Positions 16,521 through 25,074 of a stretch of DNA of 40,222 nt are shown here, in pieces; the stretch's first letter is position 1; each line of letters begins with the position of its first letter. The notes beneath the pieces were generated by a model, which worked only from the letters and a program-made list of their open reading frames with translations, made no database searches and was not told the DNA's origin. A program made the translations under genes and the position numbers. Origin of the DNA: CADEEX01 sp040081555 (GTDB taxonomy: Bacteria; Acidobacteriota; Vicinamibacteria; Vicinamibacterales; CAVVIG01); contig JBEBGG010000016.1 in NCBI GenBank assembly GCA_040081555.1, positions 1 to 40,222 of the forward strand, given 5' to 3'.

Positions 16521-16543
16521 CCAAGGGCCGGGGCTTCCCTTGG
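16521..16543 (+). terminator. Hairpin after pntB, possible terminator
   Basis: CCAAGGG (16521-16527) and CCCTTGG (16537-16543) form a 7-bp stem directly after the pntB stop. There is no T tract behind it; instead a C-run follows, so it may be an mRNA-stabilising hairpin and not an intrinsic terminator. Confidence 0.4.
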
Positions 16544-16609
16544 TGCCAAGGGTGCCCCCCCCCAGACCCTCTCTCAGCGCGGATCGTGGCTGCGGCCCTA
16601 CCGCGCGGG

Positions 16610-16765
16610 CTACGTATTCTCTGGCGTGGTGTCTGGCTCGTCCTTCATCTCGAGGTCCGCGGAGTGCGGGTCGATCTGGCCGCTAAGGTCTCTGGCCTCA
16701 GACTGCTCTTCCTGCAGACGTCGAACGAACTCATCGTCGGGCGGGTTCACCATCGCATCAGTCAT
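16610..16765 (-). CDS. Small acidic protein of unknown function
   Basis: A 51-aa highly acidic, charged protein (MTDAMVNPPDDEFVRRLQEE, then SEARDLSGQIDPHSADLEMKDEPDTTPENT) with no hydrophobic segment and no cysteine. The ribosome site GGAGGT lies five bases before the ATG at 16765, one of the clearest in the window, which supports a real gene. It sits in the gap between pntB and the Kor operon, read in the Kor direction. No family recognised. Confidence 0.5.
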   Translation of the reverse strand: MTDAMVNPPDDEFVRRLQEEQSEARDLSGQIDPHSADLEMKDEPDTTPENT

Positions 16766-16882
16766 AGACACCTCCGTCCCTTGTGAGGTACCTAGTGTCG
16801 ATCTGGCGTGCGTGGAAAACAACCCACCAAAAAGGTCGGATGACCGACATTCTTGGTGGCAGTAATGTCGCGTTTCTAGCGT

Positions 16883-17938
16883 CTATCTGAACTTCGCCTG
16901 CAGCTTCTGCAACTCCGCATTGCCCGGACACAGACTCTCGTAAGGCAACTGCACCAGCGGCGTTTCTACCGTGCCCATCTGCGTGTGCATGTCCTGAGAA
17001 TCCGGGGAGATGTAGAGCAGCCCGGTGAGCACTTCACCCTCGCGCTGGCGCGCGCGGATGTAGGCGTAGGCCGTGTCTCGATTGGTCGCGTCGTACTCCT
17101 GGGCGAACTTGCGCAGGCGCACCCACGAGCCGTCGTGCATCATCACGTTCTGCAAGGTGCCTGATGCGTAGTCGGCCGTAATCTCCTCGGCTGGCGGCAC
17201 GAAGTCCGCGTGCACGATCTCGACGTTGTGCTCGCGCGTGTACGCGTAGCTCTTGGTCGACCCCTCATGATCGTTGAAGGTGACACACGGCGAGATGACG
17301 TCAACAAACGCCAGCCCCTTGTGCGCAAGCCCTGCCTTGAGAATCGGCACCAGCTGCGCTTTGTCGCCAGAGAAACTGCGGGCCACGAACGTTGCGCCAA
17401 GCGTCAGCGCCATCAGACAGCCGTCGATTGGCTCCATGGTGTTCGCTTCGCCCTTCTTGCTGGTCGAGCCTTTGTCGGCGGCCGCAGAGAACTGGCCCTT
17501 GGTCAGACCATAGACGCCGTTGTTCTCCAGCACATACAGCGCGTTGACGTTGCGCCGAATGGCGTGCCCAAACTGGCCGAAGCCAATCGACAACGAGTCC
17601 CCATCGCCCGACACGCCGATGTAGGTGATGTCGCCGTTGGCGGCATTGGCTCCAGACATGAGCGCCGGCATGCGCCCGTGCACACTGTTGAAGCCGTGCG
17701 CTTCCCTCAGGAAGTACGTCGGCGTCTTCGAAGAACAGCCGATGCCCGACAGCTTTGCCACCTTGTACGGCGGAATCGACAGCTCCCAGAACGCCTGAAT
17801 GATGGCCGCAGTAATCGAGTCGTGGCCACAGCCGGCGCACAGCGTGCTGACGGTGCCTTCGTAGTCTCGACGGGTCAGACCGATCTCGTTCTTGGTGAGC
17901 GTCGGCGCGTGGACTTTGGGTTTTGCGATGTAGGTCAT
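16883..17938 (-). CDS. korB: 2-oxoacid:ferredoxin oxidoreductase, beta subunit
   Basis: Beta subunit of a 2-oxoacid (probably 2-oxoglutarate) ferredoxin oxidoreductase: the thiamine-diphosphate half of the enzyme that interconverts 2-oxoacid + CoA with acyl-CoA + CO2 using ferredoxin. The ThDP motif GDGDSLSIGFGQFGHAIRRN...ENNGVYGLTKGQ (residues 111-149) is intact. Cysteines C34 and C37 (CAGCGH), C68 (GIGCSS) and C218 (SPCVTFND) match the 4Fe-4S ligand pattern. At 351 aa it is normal. It overlaps korA by four bases (ATGA). Substrate choice among 2-oxoacids is inferred. Confidence 0.92.
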   Translation of the reverse strand: MTYIAKPKVHAPTLTKNEIGLTRRDYEGTVSTLCAGCGHDSITAAIIQAFWELSIPPYKVAKLSGIGCSSKTPTYFLREAHGFNSVHGRMPALMSGANAANGDITYIGVSGDGDSLSIGFGQFGHAIRRNVNALYVLENNGVYGLTKGQFSAAADKGSTSKKGEANTMEPIDGCLMALTLGATFVARSFSGDKAQLVPILKAGLAHKGLAFVDVISPCVTFNDHEGSTKSYAYTREHNVEIVHADFVPPAEEITADYASGTLQNVMMHDGSWVRLRKFAQEYDATNRDTAYAYIRARQREGEVLTGLLYISPDSQDMHTQMGTVETPLVQLPYESLCPGNAELQKLQAKFR

Positions 17939-19731
17939 GCTGCCACCTCAATCTTGGCTTTGACGCCGGCAATCACGTGCTGGGCGCTCATCGGGAATCC
18001 GCCCCAGTAGCGTACCGACGACAGCTTTGCCGGCGGCACGCCGGTCTCGAGTGTCAGCAGGCTTCGGAGCTGACCGTCTCGGTTCTGCTCGACCACAAAG
18101 ACCGTCTCGTGGGCATCAAGGAACTTCTTCACCTCATCGCCAAACGGGAAGCCACGCACGCGCATGTAATCCAGTGCAATGCCGTCCTTGGCCAGCAAGT
18201 CCAGCGCCTCCATGCACGCGCCATGGCAGCCGCCCACGGTGAGCAAGCCAAGCGTGGTTGCCTTGCTGCCCTTGCGCACAAATGGTGCGGGCACGGCCTG
18301 CGCGGCGTTCTGGGTCTTGCGCGAGATGCGCTCCATCACATCTGCGTACTCGACATCGTCTTCGGTGTAGCCACCGAGCTTGTTGTGACCCGAACCGCGC
18401 GTGAAGAAGGCGCCCTTCGGGTGCACGCCTGGCAGTGTCCGATACGGAATGCCGTCGCCGTCGACGTCCAGGTAGCGATAGAACTGCTTGGCCTGTTCGA
18501 GCTCTGCTGCCGACAGCACCTTGCCACGATCGGGACGATAGCTGTCGTCCCACTCGAGCTTCGGAACCATCCAGTCATTCATGCCGATGTCGAGATCGCT
18601 CAACACGAACACCGGCGTCTGGAAGCGCTCGGCGAGATCGAACGCCGTGACCGCGAACTCGAACGCCTCACGCGGGTCTGACGGATACAGACAAATGTGA
18701 CGCGTGTCGCCGTGCGACGCGTAGGCGCACAGCATCAGGTCGCCCTGCTGCGTGCGTGTCGGCATGCCCGTGGACGGCCCGGTGCGCTGCACGTCAAAGA
18801 TCACCGCCGGAATTTCCGCGTAGTACGCGAGACCGACAAACTCGCCCATCAGCGAAATGCCGGGGCCAGAGGTCGGCGTGAACGCACGTGCGCCCGCCCA
18901 GCTCGCCCCGATCACCATGCCGATCGCGGCCAGTTCGTCCTCGGCCTGAAGGATCGCGAACTTCTTCTTGCCATCCTCGGTCTTGCGGAACTTATCGCAA
19001 AAGCCTTTGAAGCCTTCCATCAGGGACGTGGACGGCGTAATCGGATACCACGCGCCCACCGTCGCGCCGGCATATACGCAGCCCAGTCCAGACGACGTAT
19101 TGCCATCGATGAGAATTGCGTCCTTGGTCAGGTCGAGCGGCGCCAGATGAATCGGCAGCGGCGCACCAAGGTGCGTCTTGGCGTACTCGTAGCCGAGATC
19201 GACCGCCTTCTGGTTGGAATCCATGAGCGCGGGCTTCCTGCCGAACTTCTCCTTCAGCAGCGTCCGAATGACGTCGGTGTCGATCTCGAGCAGCGCCGCG
19301 AGCGCGCCGACATACGCGATGTTCTTCATCAGGATGCGTTCGCGCACCCCCTTGAAGGCACCGTTGACCATCTCGGACAACGGCACGCCGAGATAGGTGA
19401 CATCGGCACGAGCGACGCTGCCCTCGAGCGGCCAGGTCGAGTCGTACAGAAGCCAGCCATTGGTCCGTACCTCCGCGACGTCCTTCTGATACGTCTGCGC
19501 GTTGAGCGCCAGCATCAGGTCGAACTGCTGCGTGCGGGCGGTGTACCCGTCCTTGCTCACCCGGATTTCATACCAGGTGGGCAGTCCCTGAATGTTGGAC
19601 GGGAACACGTTCTTACCCGTGACCGGCACGCCCATCCGGAAAATTGCCTGCATGAGCAGGCCGTTGGCCGACGATGAGCCCGTGCCATTGGGCGTGGCGA
19701 TCTTGAAAGCGAAGTCGTTGATACGAGTCAT
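17935..19731 (-). CDS. korA: 2-oxoacid:ferredoxin oxidoreductase, fused gamma-alpha subunit
   Basis: A 598-aa fusion of the gamma domain (residues 1 to ~190, with NGLLMQAIFRMGVPVTGKNVFPSNIQG) and the alpha/pyrimidine-binding domain (from ~205, with NTSSGLGCVYAGATVGAWYPITPSTSLMEGF, AEDELAAIGMVIGASWAGARAFTPTSGPGISLM and QRTGPSTGMPTRTQQGDLM). The latter motif lines the ThDP/substrate site in this family. It is the upstream partner of korB (four-base overlap) and starts 16 bases after the FAD oxidoreductase gene, so the three form one operon. Fused-subunit Kor enzymes are known in aerobic as well as anaerobic bacteria. Confidence 0.92.
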   Translation of the reverse strand: MTRINDFAFKIATPNGTGSSSANGLLMQAIFRMGVPVTGKNVFPSNIQGLPTWYEIRVSKDGYTARTQQFDLMLALNAQTYQKDVAEVRTNGWLLYDSTWPLEGSVARADVTYLGVPLSEMVNGAFKGVRERILMKNIAYVGALAALLEIDTDVIRTLLKEKFGRKPALMDSNQKAVDLGYEYAKTHLGAPLPIHLAPLDLTKDAILIDGNTSSGLGCVYAGATVGAWYPITPSTSLMEGFKGFCDKFRKTEDGKKKFAILQAEDELAAIGMVIGASWAGARAFTPTSGPGISLMGEFVGLAYYAEIPAVIFDVQRTGPSTGMPTRTQQGDLMLCAYASHGDTRHICLYPSDPREAFEFAVTAFDLAERFQTPVFVLSDLDIGMNDWMVPKLEWDDSYRPDRGKVLSAAELEQAKQFYRYLDVDGDGIPYRTLPGVHPKGAFFTRGSGHNKLGGYTEDDVEYADVMERISRKTQNAAQAVPAPFVRKGSKATTLGLLTVGGCHGACMEALDLLAKDGIALDYMRVRGFPFGDEVKKFLDAHETVFVVEQNRDGQLRSLLTLETGVPPAKLSSVRYWGGFPMSAQHVIAGVKAKIEVAA

Positions 19732-19747
19732 TCCGTTCCTCGACGAT

Positions 19748-21544
19748 TTACTTGACGCCGGTCGGTTGGCCGACCGCGGGGTGTCCGGCCAGCGGAATCT
19801 GCACGGCGAACTTCTTCATGTCCCACGCGTAGGTCGGACAGCGTTCGGCGCACAGGCCGCAGTGGACGCAGACGTTCTCGTCCTTGATCATCAGGCGACC
19901 GGTCTGCTTGAGCGGCCCGGACACAAACAGTGGCTGCTCCAGGTTGGTCGCCGGCGCCGTCAGATGGAGCCGCACCTCGGCCTCCTCTGCATCCGGTGTC
20001 ATCGTCAAGCAGTCCACCGGACAGATGTCGATGCAGGCGTCGCACTCGATGCACAACGAATCGGTGAAGTGCGTTTGCACGTCGCAGTTCAGACAACGCT
20101 GCACTTCGTGCGCCGTCTGTTCCGGCGTGAACCCGATCTCCACCTCGGTATTCATCGTCTTGAAGCGCGCCACCAGATCGACGTGGATCATCTTCTGGCG
20201 TTTCACCGGGTCGTAGTTGTTGCTGTACGCCCACTGATGCAGCCCCATGCGGGTGCTGAGGAGCGTCATCCCAGGCTCCGGCCGTTCGGCGACCGACTCG
20301 CCCTGACAGAACTTGTGAACGGAGATGGCCGCCTGGTGGCCCTGCTCCACCGCCCAGATGATGTTCTGCGGGCCGAAGGCCGCGTCACCGCCGAAGAACA
20401 CGCCCGGCCGGGTCGACATGAACGTCGCCTTGTCCACCACCGGCATGTCCCACTTGCCGAACTCGAGCCCGATGTTCCGCTCGATGAAGGGAAAGGCGTT
20501 GTCCTGCCCAATCGCCAGGATCACTGTGTCGCACGGCATGATCTCGGTGCCGATGATCTTCTGCTCGAGCTTGCCGTTGACCTCGTGCGACTCGAACATC
20601 TCGAATTCCATGCCGGTCAGCTTGCCGTTTTCAATGACAAAGCGAATCGGCTGGCGGTTCTCGACGATGTCGACCTGTTCCTCTTCGGCGTCCTCCAGTT
20701 CCCAGGGAGAGGCCTTGAAGTACTTGCGCGTCTTGCGGGCGATCACCTTCACGTCGGTCGCGCCGAGGCGCTTGGCCGAGCGGCAGCAATCCATGGCCGT
20801 GTTGCCGACGCCGATGATCAGCACGCGCTTGCCCACCGAGTCGATGTGGCCGAAGTGAATCGACTCGAGCCACTCGATACCGATGAACACCTGATCGCTG
20901 TCGCGGCGGCCTGGAATCTCGAGCTCTTTGCCCTTCGGCGCGCCGCTGCCGATGAACACGGCGTCGTAGCCGCCGGTGTCGAGCAATGTCTTGAGGCTAT
21001 TGACGGGCGTGTTGTAGCGGACATCCACACCCATGTCGGTGATGTAGCCGATCTCTTCGTCGAGCACCTTCTCGGGCAGTCGGAAGGAGGGGATGTTGAT
21101 CCGCATCAACCCGCCTGGCTGCGACAGCTTCTCGAAGATCGTCACCTCGTAGCCGAGCGGCATGAGATCGTTGGCCACGGTCAGCGATGCCGGGCCGGCG
21201 CCAATCAGGGCGACCTTCTTGCCGTTCTTCTTGTCGGGGGCTTTGGGAAGGAGATGTTTGACTTCGTCGCGATGATCAGCGGCGACGCGCTTCAAGCGGC
21301 AGATGGCAACCGGCTTTTCGTCGACGCGCGTCCGGCGGCAGGCCGGCTCGCACGGTCGATCGCAGGTTCTGCCAAGGATGCCCGGAAAGACGTTCGACTC
21401 GCGGTTGACGAGGTACGCCTGGGTGAAATCGCCTTGCGCAATGAGCCGAATATATTCGGGAACATTCGTGTGAGCCGGACAGGCCCACTGACAATCGACG
21501 ACGCGATGGTAGTAGTCAGGGTTTGCGACGTTTGTTGGACGCAT
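19748..21544 (-). CDS. GltD-like FAD-dependent oxidoreductase with 4Fe-4S domains
   Basis: A 598-aa flavoprotein like the small subunit of glutamate synthase, expected to pass electrons between NAD(P)H and iron-sulfur clusters. The N-terminal cysteine-rich helical domain has CQWACPAHT and CDRPCEPACRR. FAD binding follows at IGAGPASLTVANDL, and NAD(P)H binding at GVGNTAMDCCRSAKRLG. The C terminus adds two ferredoxin-type clusters: CIECDACIDICPVDC and CVHCGLCAERCP. The start is taken as the ATG at 21544; a TTG lies one codon upstream. It is first in the operon with korA-korB, so it is the likely NAD(P)H:ferredoxin partner of the Kor enzyme (inference from order). Confidence 0.9.
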   Translation of the reverse strand: MRPTNVANPDYYHRVVDCQWACPAHTNVPEYIRLIAQGDFTQAYLVNRESNVFPGILGRTCDRPCEPACRRTRVDEKPVAICRLKRVAADHRDEVKHLLPKAPDKKNGKKVALIGAGPASLTVANDLMPLGYEVTIFEKLSQPGGLMRINIPSFRLPEKVLDEEIGYITDMGVDVRYNTPVNSLKTLLDTGGYDAVFIGSGAPKGKELEIPGRRDSDQVFIGIEWLESIHFGHIDSVGKRVLIIGVGNTAMDCCRSAKRLGATDVKVIARKTRKYFKASPWELEDAEEEQVDIVENRQPIRFVIENGKLTGMEFEMFESHEVNGKLEQKIIGTEIMPCDTVILAIGQDNAFPFIERNIGLEFGKWDMPVVDKATFMSTRPGVFFGGDAAFGPQNIIWAVEQGHQAAISVHKFCQGESVAERPEPGMTLLSTRMGLHQWAYSNNYDPVKRQKMIHVDLVARFKTMNTEVEIGFTPEQTAHEVQRCLNCDVQTHFTDSLCIECDACIDICPVDCLTMTPDAEEAEVRLHLTAPATNLEQPLFVSGPLKQTGRLMIKDENVCVHCGLCAERCPTYAWDMKKFAVQIPLAGHPAVGQPTGVK

Positions 21545-21696
21545 CAATCCGACATTGTAAAAGACCCGCCCACAGATTGACGAGTGAAACCTAGCCTATT
21601 CTTGGTGCCCGGCGCGGTGAGACCTCAGGTCGACGAAAACATCCTACGTAATTGTGACGAAAACGCTCGTTTGGGCGTGTTTTGACACCTCAAACA

Positions 21697-22731
21697 TCAG
21701 TGCGCAGCCGCGGGATTCCGATCGCCCCCGCCATGCGTGCCCTTGCACACCGGACACGCCGTCGGCGGCAGGCTGTTGTCCACCGTGTGCTTCACCGGTT
21801 TCACGGTCTTCAGATAGGCGTAGATGGCTTTGAGATCGTCGTCAGTCATGCCGCGGTATGTTGCCCACGGCATCATGTCGTCGAGGTCACGTGCGATGAC
21901 TTTGCCCGTGCGCATCACCTGCAGGAACAGTGCTTCGTCGTAGTAGGGAATGCCGGATGCGTCTTGCGTGATATTCGAACTGGTGACGGTGTGGCCCGCC
22001 ACCGAATCGGGCAGCGCAAATCCACCGGCAAAGTCCAGCCCTGGAAGCGGCATCCCCTGGGCGTCACTCGGCGTGTGACAGTCCTCGCAGACCGCCATGC
22101 GCACGAGATGAGCGCCCCGCTTTTCAGGCGTAGACATGTCGGGCTCAGGGACGGGAGCAAGAATCGGCTGCGGCACGTTGTTGATGAGGGGACCCGGCGG
22201 AAACGGAATGACGGTCGGTGGCAGCGGGTTGCGAACAGGCGGCAGCGAGCGGAGGTAGACGATGACCGAGGCCAGATCCTCATCTGGCATGGTCGCAAAC
22301 CGCAGGTAGGGCATCACTGGGAAGAGCGTGCGGCCATCGTGCCCGATGCCTTCGCGAATAGCCCGGGCCAACATGTCGTCGGTCCACGTTCCGGCGCCCG
22401 TCTCCTTGTCCGGCGTGATGTTGGGGACCGTCAGCCACGGCAGCCCTTCAGCCGCCCACGTCTTTCCGGCGCCCTCACCGCCAGCCTTGGCGGGATGGCC
22501 GTCGAGCGTCCGGTCCCACTCCGAGTGGCAGGCCACGCACCCGTTGGCGTGATTGAACATGTAGCGGCCGCGCGCGAGGCGCTCGGGCGTGCTTTGGAAG
22601 GTTCGATCGGTCAGCGGCCGGGCGGCCGGACCAATAAAGGGTCGCCAGCCGATGGTCGCCGTGATGGCGACGGCCAGCACAATCACCACACCCAACAGTG
22701 CCCACAACCCGATTCTGCCCCAGCGTGCCAT
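21697..22731 (-). CDS. Membrane-anchored diheme cytochrome c
   Basis: A 344-aa c-type cytochrome with an uncleaved N-terminal membrane segment (residues 7-29). There are two heme sites: C65VAC68H69 and C215EDC218H219, each followed by a cytochrome-c-like fold with candidate axial methionines near residues 140 and 287. The C terminus has CPVCKGTHGGG (C326, C329), a Cys pair without the heme-type histidine. The ribosome site AAGGAG precedes the ATG at 22731. It is the single gene of its transcript. It probably carries electrons in the periplasm; the partner is not identified. Confidence 0.88.
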   Translation of the reverse strand: MARWGRIGLWALLGVVIVLAVAITATIGWRPFIGPAARPLTDRTFQSTPERLARGRYMFNHANGCVACHSEWDRTLDGHPAKAGGEGAGKTWAAEGLPWLTVPNITPDKETGAGTWTDDMLARAIREGIGHDGRTLFPVMPYLRFATMPDEDLASVIVYLRSLPPVRNPLPPTVIPFPPGPLINNVPQPILAPVPEPDMSTPEKRGAHLVRMAVCEDCHTPSDAQGMPLPGLDFAGGFALPDSVAGHTVTSSNITQDASGIPYYDEALFLQVMRTGKVIARDLDDMMPWATYRGMTDDDLKAIYAYLKTVKPVKHTVDNSLPPTACPVCKGTHGGGDRNPAAAH

Positions 22732-22896
22732 CGAATACTCCTTATGCCCCGTCGCTCAAAGCGAACGGTTGAGTTTCGATACTTTATGACGAAATCAGCA
22801 CGCGCCTACCGCCGTTTTCTTTGGCGGGGTCATCCCCACCCACGCGCCTGACGCTGCGGTCGGCGGCGGCGAGAGGACCACTTCGGCCTGAACGGG

Positions 22897-23280
22897 TCAG
22901 CGACTCGCTTTGTGCGACGACTCCACCATCACCAAGCCCGACTCGATGCCGGCCGGCAACCTGAGGCGATCGCCAAACCCACCCAGGTTGAACCCCTCCC
23001 GAATCGTGCCACGGACGGTGACACGGGCGCCGCGTCTGGGCACGCCGCGATCGGAGACCACCCACAACTGGCCTGAGCGGTCGCCGATGCGATAGATCCC
23101 GCGGTCAGCCAGAGAGAAGCTCTCCTCGACAGCACCAGATACCCGCACGTCGCGGTTCCTGTAGCGAGAAGGGTCGGCAAGAATCTGATGCACGGAGAGC
23201 GCGGCACAACCTGCCGAGATCAACAGCAGCAGGACGATCGACGCCAGCGTCATGGTTCGGTGGTGGAGGGAATGCTTCAT
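22897..23280 (-). CDS. Small OB-fold-like lipoprotein
   Basis: A 127-aa protein with a lipoprotein signal (LLLLISAGC) and a compact beta-rich mature domain: HQILADPSRYRNRDVRVSGAVEESF, IGDRSGQLWVVSD and GARVTVRGTIREGF. This is the pattern of a small OB-fold domain such as those in bacterial nucleic-acid- or ligand-binding periplasmic proteins. The start at 23280 is chosen for the signal peptide; the ribosome site is weak. No certain function. It is monocistronic between the cytochrome and the ferritin-like/CDGSH gene. Confidence 0.6.
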   Translation of the reverse strand: MKHSLHHRTMTLASIVLLLLISAGCAALSVHQILADPSRYRNRDVRVSGAVEESFSLADRGIYRIGDRSGQLWVVSDRGVPRRGARVTVRGTIREGFNLGGFGDRLRLPAGIESGLVMVESSHKASR

Positions 23281-23364
23281 CAGTGTGCTCACGTCTAAGC
23301 GTAGGCTGGCTTCGTCTCCGGGACTGTGCACTAGCGAACAGCCATCGCCGCCCGTCTAGACCAG

Positions 23365-25050
23365 CTAGCCCTCCCGGAATTTGATCGCCGTGTGCGAGCC
23401 ATCGCAGAGCGGCTTGTTCTGCGACTGTCCGCAGCGACAGAGCGTCACTCGATTGCGCACTTCGAGTGTCCGTCCATCCGCCATCGTTACGGGAATGTCG
23501 CCGGTGACCCAATAGGGGCCGTCCTTGGTGACGGCAATGCCCTCAGGCAGATCGGGCTCAACCGGGCCATCGGGGACCGAGTAACGCAGCGTACCCGAGG
23601 GGCACCGTTCGACCATCTGCATCAACGAAAAGCGAACACGGGTGTCTTCGGTATGCCGAATCATGTCCCAGACCTTCTCGACGCGGTTGCCGCAGAACCC
23701 GGCGTGCGTGCAGAGCGAGTGGTCGTCGGTCATGGTGATGTGCTTGGCCGGGAAGCGCCGCTCACGCTCGACGGTCGGCTCGGTTGACGCTGTTTCGGTC
23801 CCATCGAACCCGATTCGCTCGTGTGTGTTGTCACAAAACGGCTTGTTCGACGACTGACCACAGCGGCACAGCCGATACGCCTCACCGGCCTTCAGCACGG
23901 CGTCCTTCCGCCACGTCATGGGCTCGTGCAGTTCGGAATAGACGATCGACTTTCGCGTCAGCGTCGGCACACGTTCAACGATATAGGGCCCATTGGCCTG
24001 CACGGCGATCCGTGGAGCCGCGTGAGCCACGGCACCGCCTGAGGGAGCCGCATACTCGAACGATGGCCCCGCATGGCTGGAGCCGTCGCCACTCGGCATC
24101 TGCATGAGCGCCTGAGCCACCTCCTTCAGCGCCCACATGCCGCCCAGGGTGGCCCCCAGTGTGTTCGGCTCACCATTGAACGCGCGGTGTAGGTCGCGAA
24201 GCAGATCCGAGTAGAGCTGATTGAACGCCTCCATCTGTGCGCGCACGGGGCTGCCGACCGCACACCCGGCCACGCGCGGATTTTCGCGCATCGGATAGAC
24301 CGCACTCCAGTCGACGGCCATCGTCGGGCCGCTGGGGCCCGACGATGGTGTGTCTCCGCGCTGAAACAACCGGCCCTCGGCGATCTCGACAAACCGAAAG
24401 TAGTGCGCCACTTCGTCGCGCTCGGGATGGAACATGTCCCGATCACCATCCCAGACCTCGTCGTGCCGGAGTCCCTCACCCTGATCCTCGATCTCGTCAA
24501 TCGCGGCGAGCGCCGACGCCAGGTCGTAGACGGGAATCACCCGGCCGCTCCCGTGGTAATCGAGCGACGCTGGCGTGATCTGTCTGGCTGGATCGCCGGT
24601 GAAGACCGCCTGCTCCCCGAGAGTCGCGCAGAGCGTCTTCAGCCCCTCCTCAATAGCGCGATAGAACTGGCCGATGGTGTCGAAGCGGTCGGCTTCCGCC
24701 GGCGCACCCAGATCCTCCGGCTTTTCAATCTTCAGAAACGTCTCAACGGCGGCCGGAGAGAACGGCGCAAGCGCTACCAGAAAGCGGTTGGCGCTGTGGG
24801 GAAGGAACGCCGGATAACTCGGGACGAAATCGGGCGCGTCAAGCACGGGATGGCCACCCACCGCGTTGAGGACGTTGGCGGCAAGGGTCATGTGCAGCAT
24901 CTCTTCGATGAACACCGACGCGAGGTTGGCCATCGCCTCACGATTGGTGCCCGGCTTGATCGAGTACAACGCGCACAGATACGGCGGGATTGTGCTGTGT
25001 TCGAGCTGGATCGCCCACTGCAGATGCTTCCGAAGATCATCGAGCGTCAT
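23365..25050 (-). CDS. Ferritin-like (VioB/IPD-type) protein fused to CDGSH and Fer4-like Fe-S domains
   Basis: A 561-aa multidomain protein. Residues ~1-230 are a ferritin-like four-helix domain of the iminophenyl-pyruvate dimer synthase group (PF12902-type), with E17 in LEHSTIPPYL, E49-E50 and H53 in FIEEMLHM, and EVAHYFRFVEIAEG: iron ligands of a di-iron site. Two CDGSH 2Fe-2S domains follow (CRCGQSSNKPFCDNTH near residue 395 and CRCGQSQNKPLCDGSH near 536), each with three Cys and one His. Between them is a divergent mono-cluster ferredoxin-like stretch (HAGFCGNR...VERCPSGTL). Start at 25050 with an AGGGA site. A redox or iron-handling enzyme; substrate unknown. Confidence 0.82.
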   Translation of the reverse strand: MTLDDLRKHLQWAIQLEHSTIPPYLCALYSIKPGTNREAMANLASVFIEEMLHMTLAANVLNAVGGHPVLDAPDFVPSYPAFLPHSANRFLVALAPFSPAAVETFLKIEKPEDLGAPAEADRFDTIGQFYRAIEEGLKTLCATLGEQAVFTGDPARQITPASLDYHGSGRVIPVYDLASALAAIDEIEDQGEGLRHDEVWDGDRDMFHPERDEVAHYFRFVEIAEGRLFQRGDTPSSGPSGPTMAVDWSAVYPMRENPRVAGCAVGSPVRAQMEAFNQLYSDLLRDLHRAFNGEPNTLGATLGGMWALKEVAQALMQMPSGDGSSHAGPSFEYAAPSGGAVAHAAPRIAVQANGPYIVERVPTLTRKSIVYSELHEPMTWRKDAVLKAGEAYRLCRCGQSSNKPFCDNTHERIGFDGTETASTEPTVERERRFPAKHITMTDDHSLCTHAGFCGNRVEKVWDMIRHTEDTRVRFSLMQMVERCPSGTLRYSVPDGPVEPDLPEGIAVTKDGPYWVTGDIPVTMADGRTLEVRNRVTLCRCGQSQNKPLCDGSHTAIKFREG

Positions 25051-25074
25051 GTTCGGTCCCTGTCAATCGCTGAG

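Noticed and set aside
19592..21580. Long plus-strand open frame (662 codons) opposite the GltD-like and korA genes.
   Set aside because: It is the antisense shadow of two well-recognised genes, a common effect at high GC.
21700..21770. CPVCK at the C-terminus of the cytochrome c, possibly a third heme site (CxxCK).
   Set aside because: The following GTHGGG fits a Cys-pair tail seen in related diheme cytochromes from memory, and there is no matching axial or heme-fold context.
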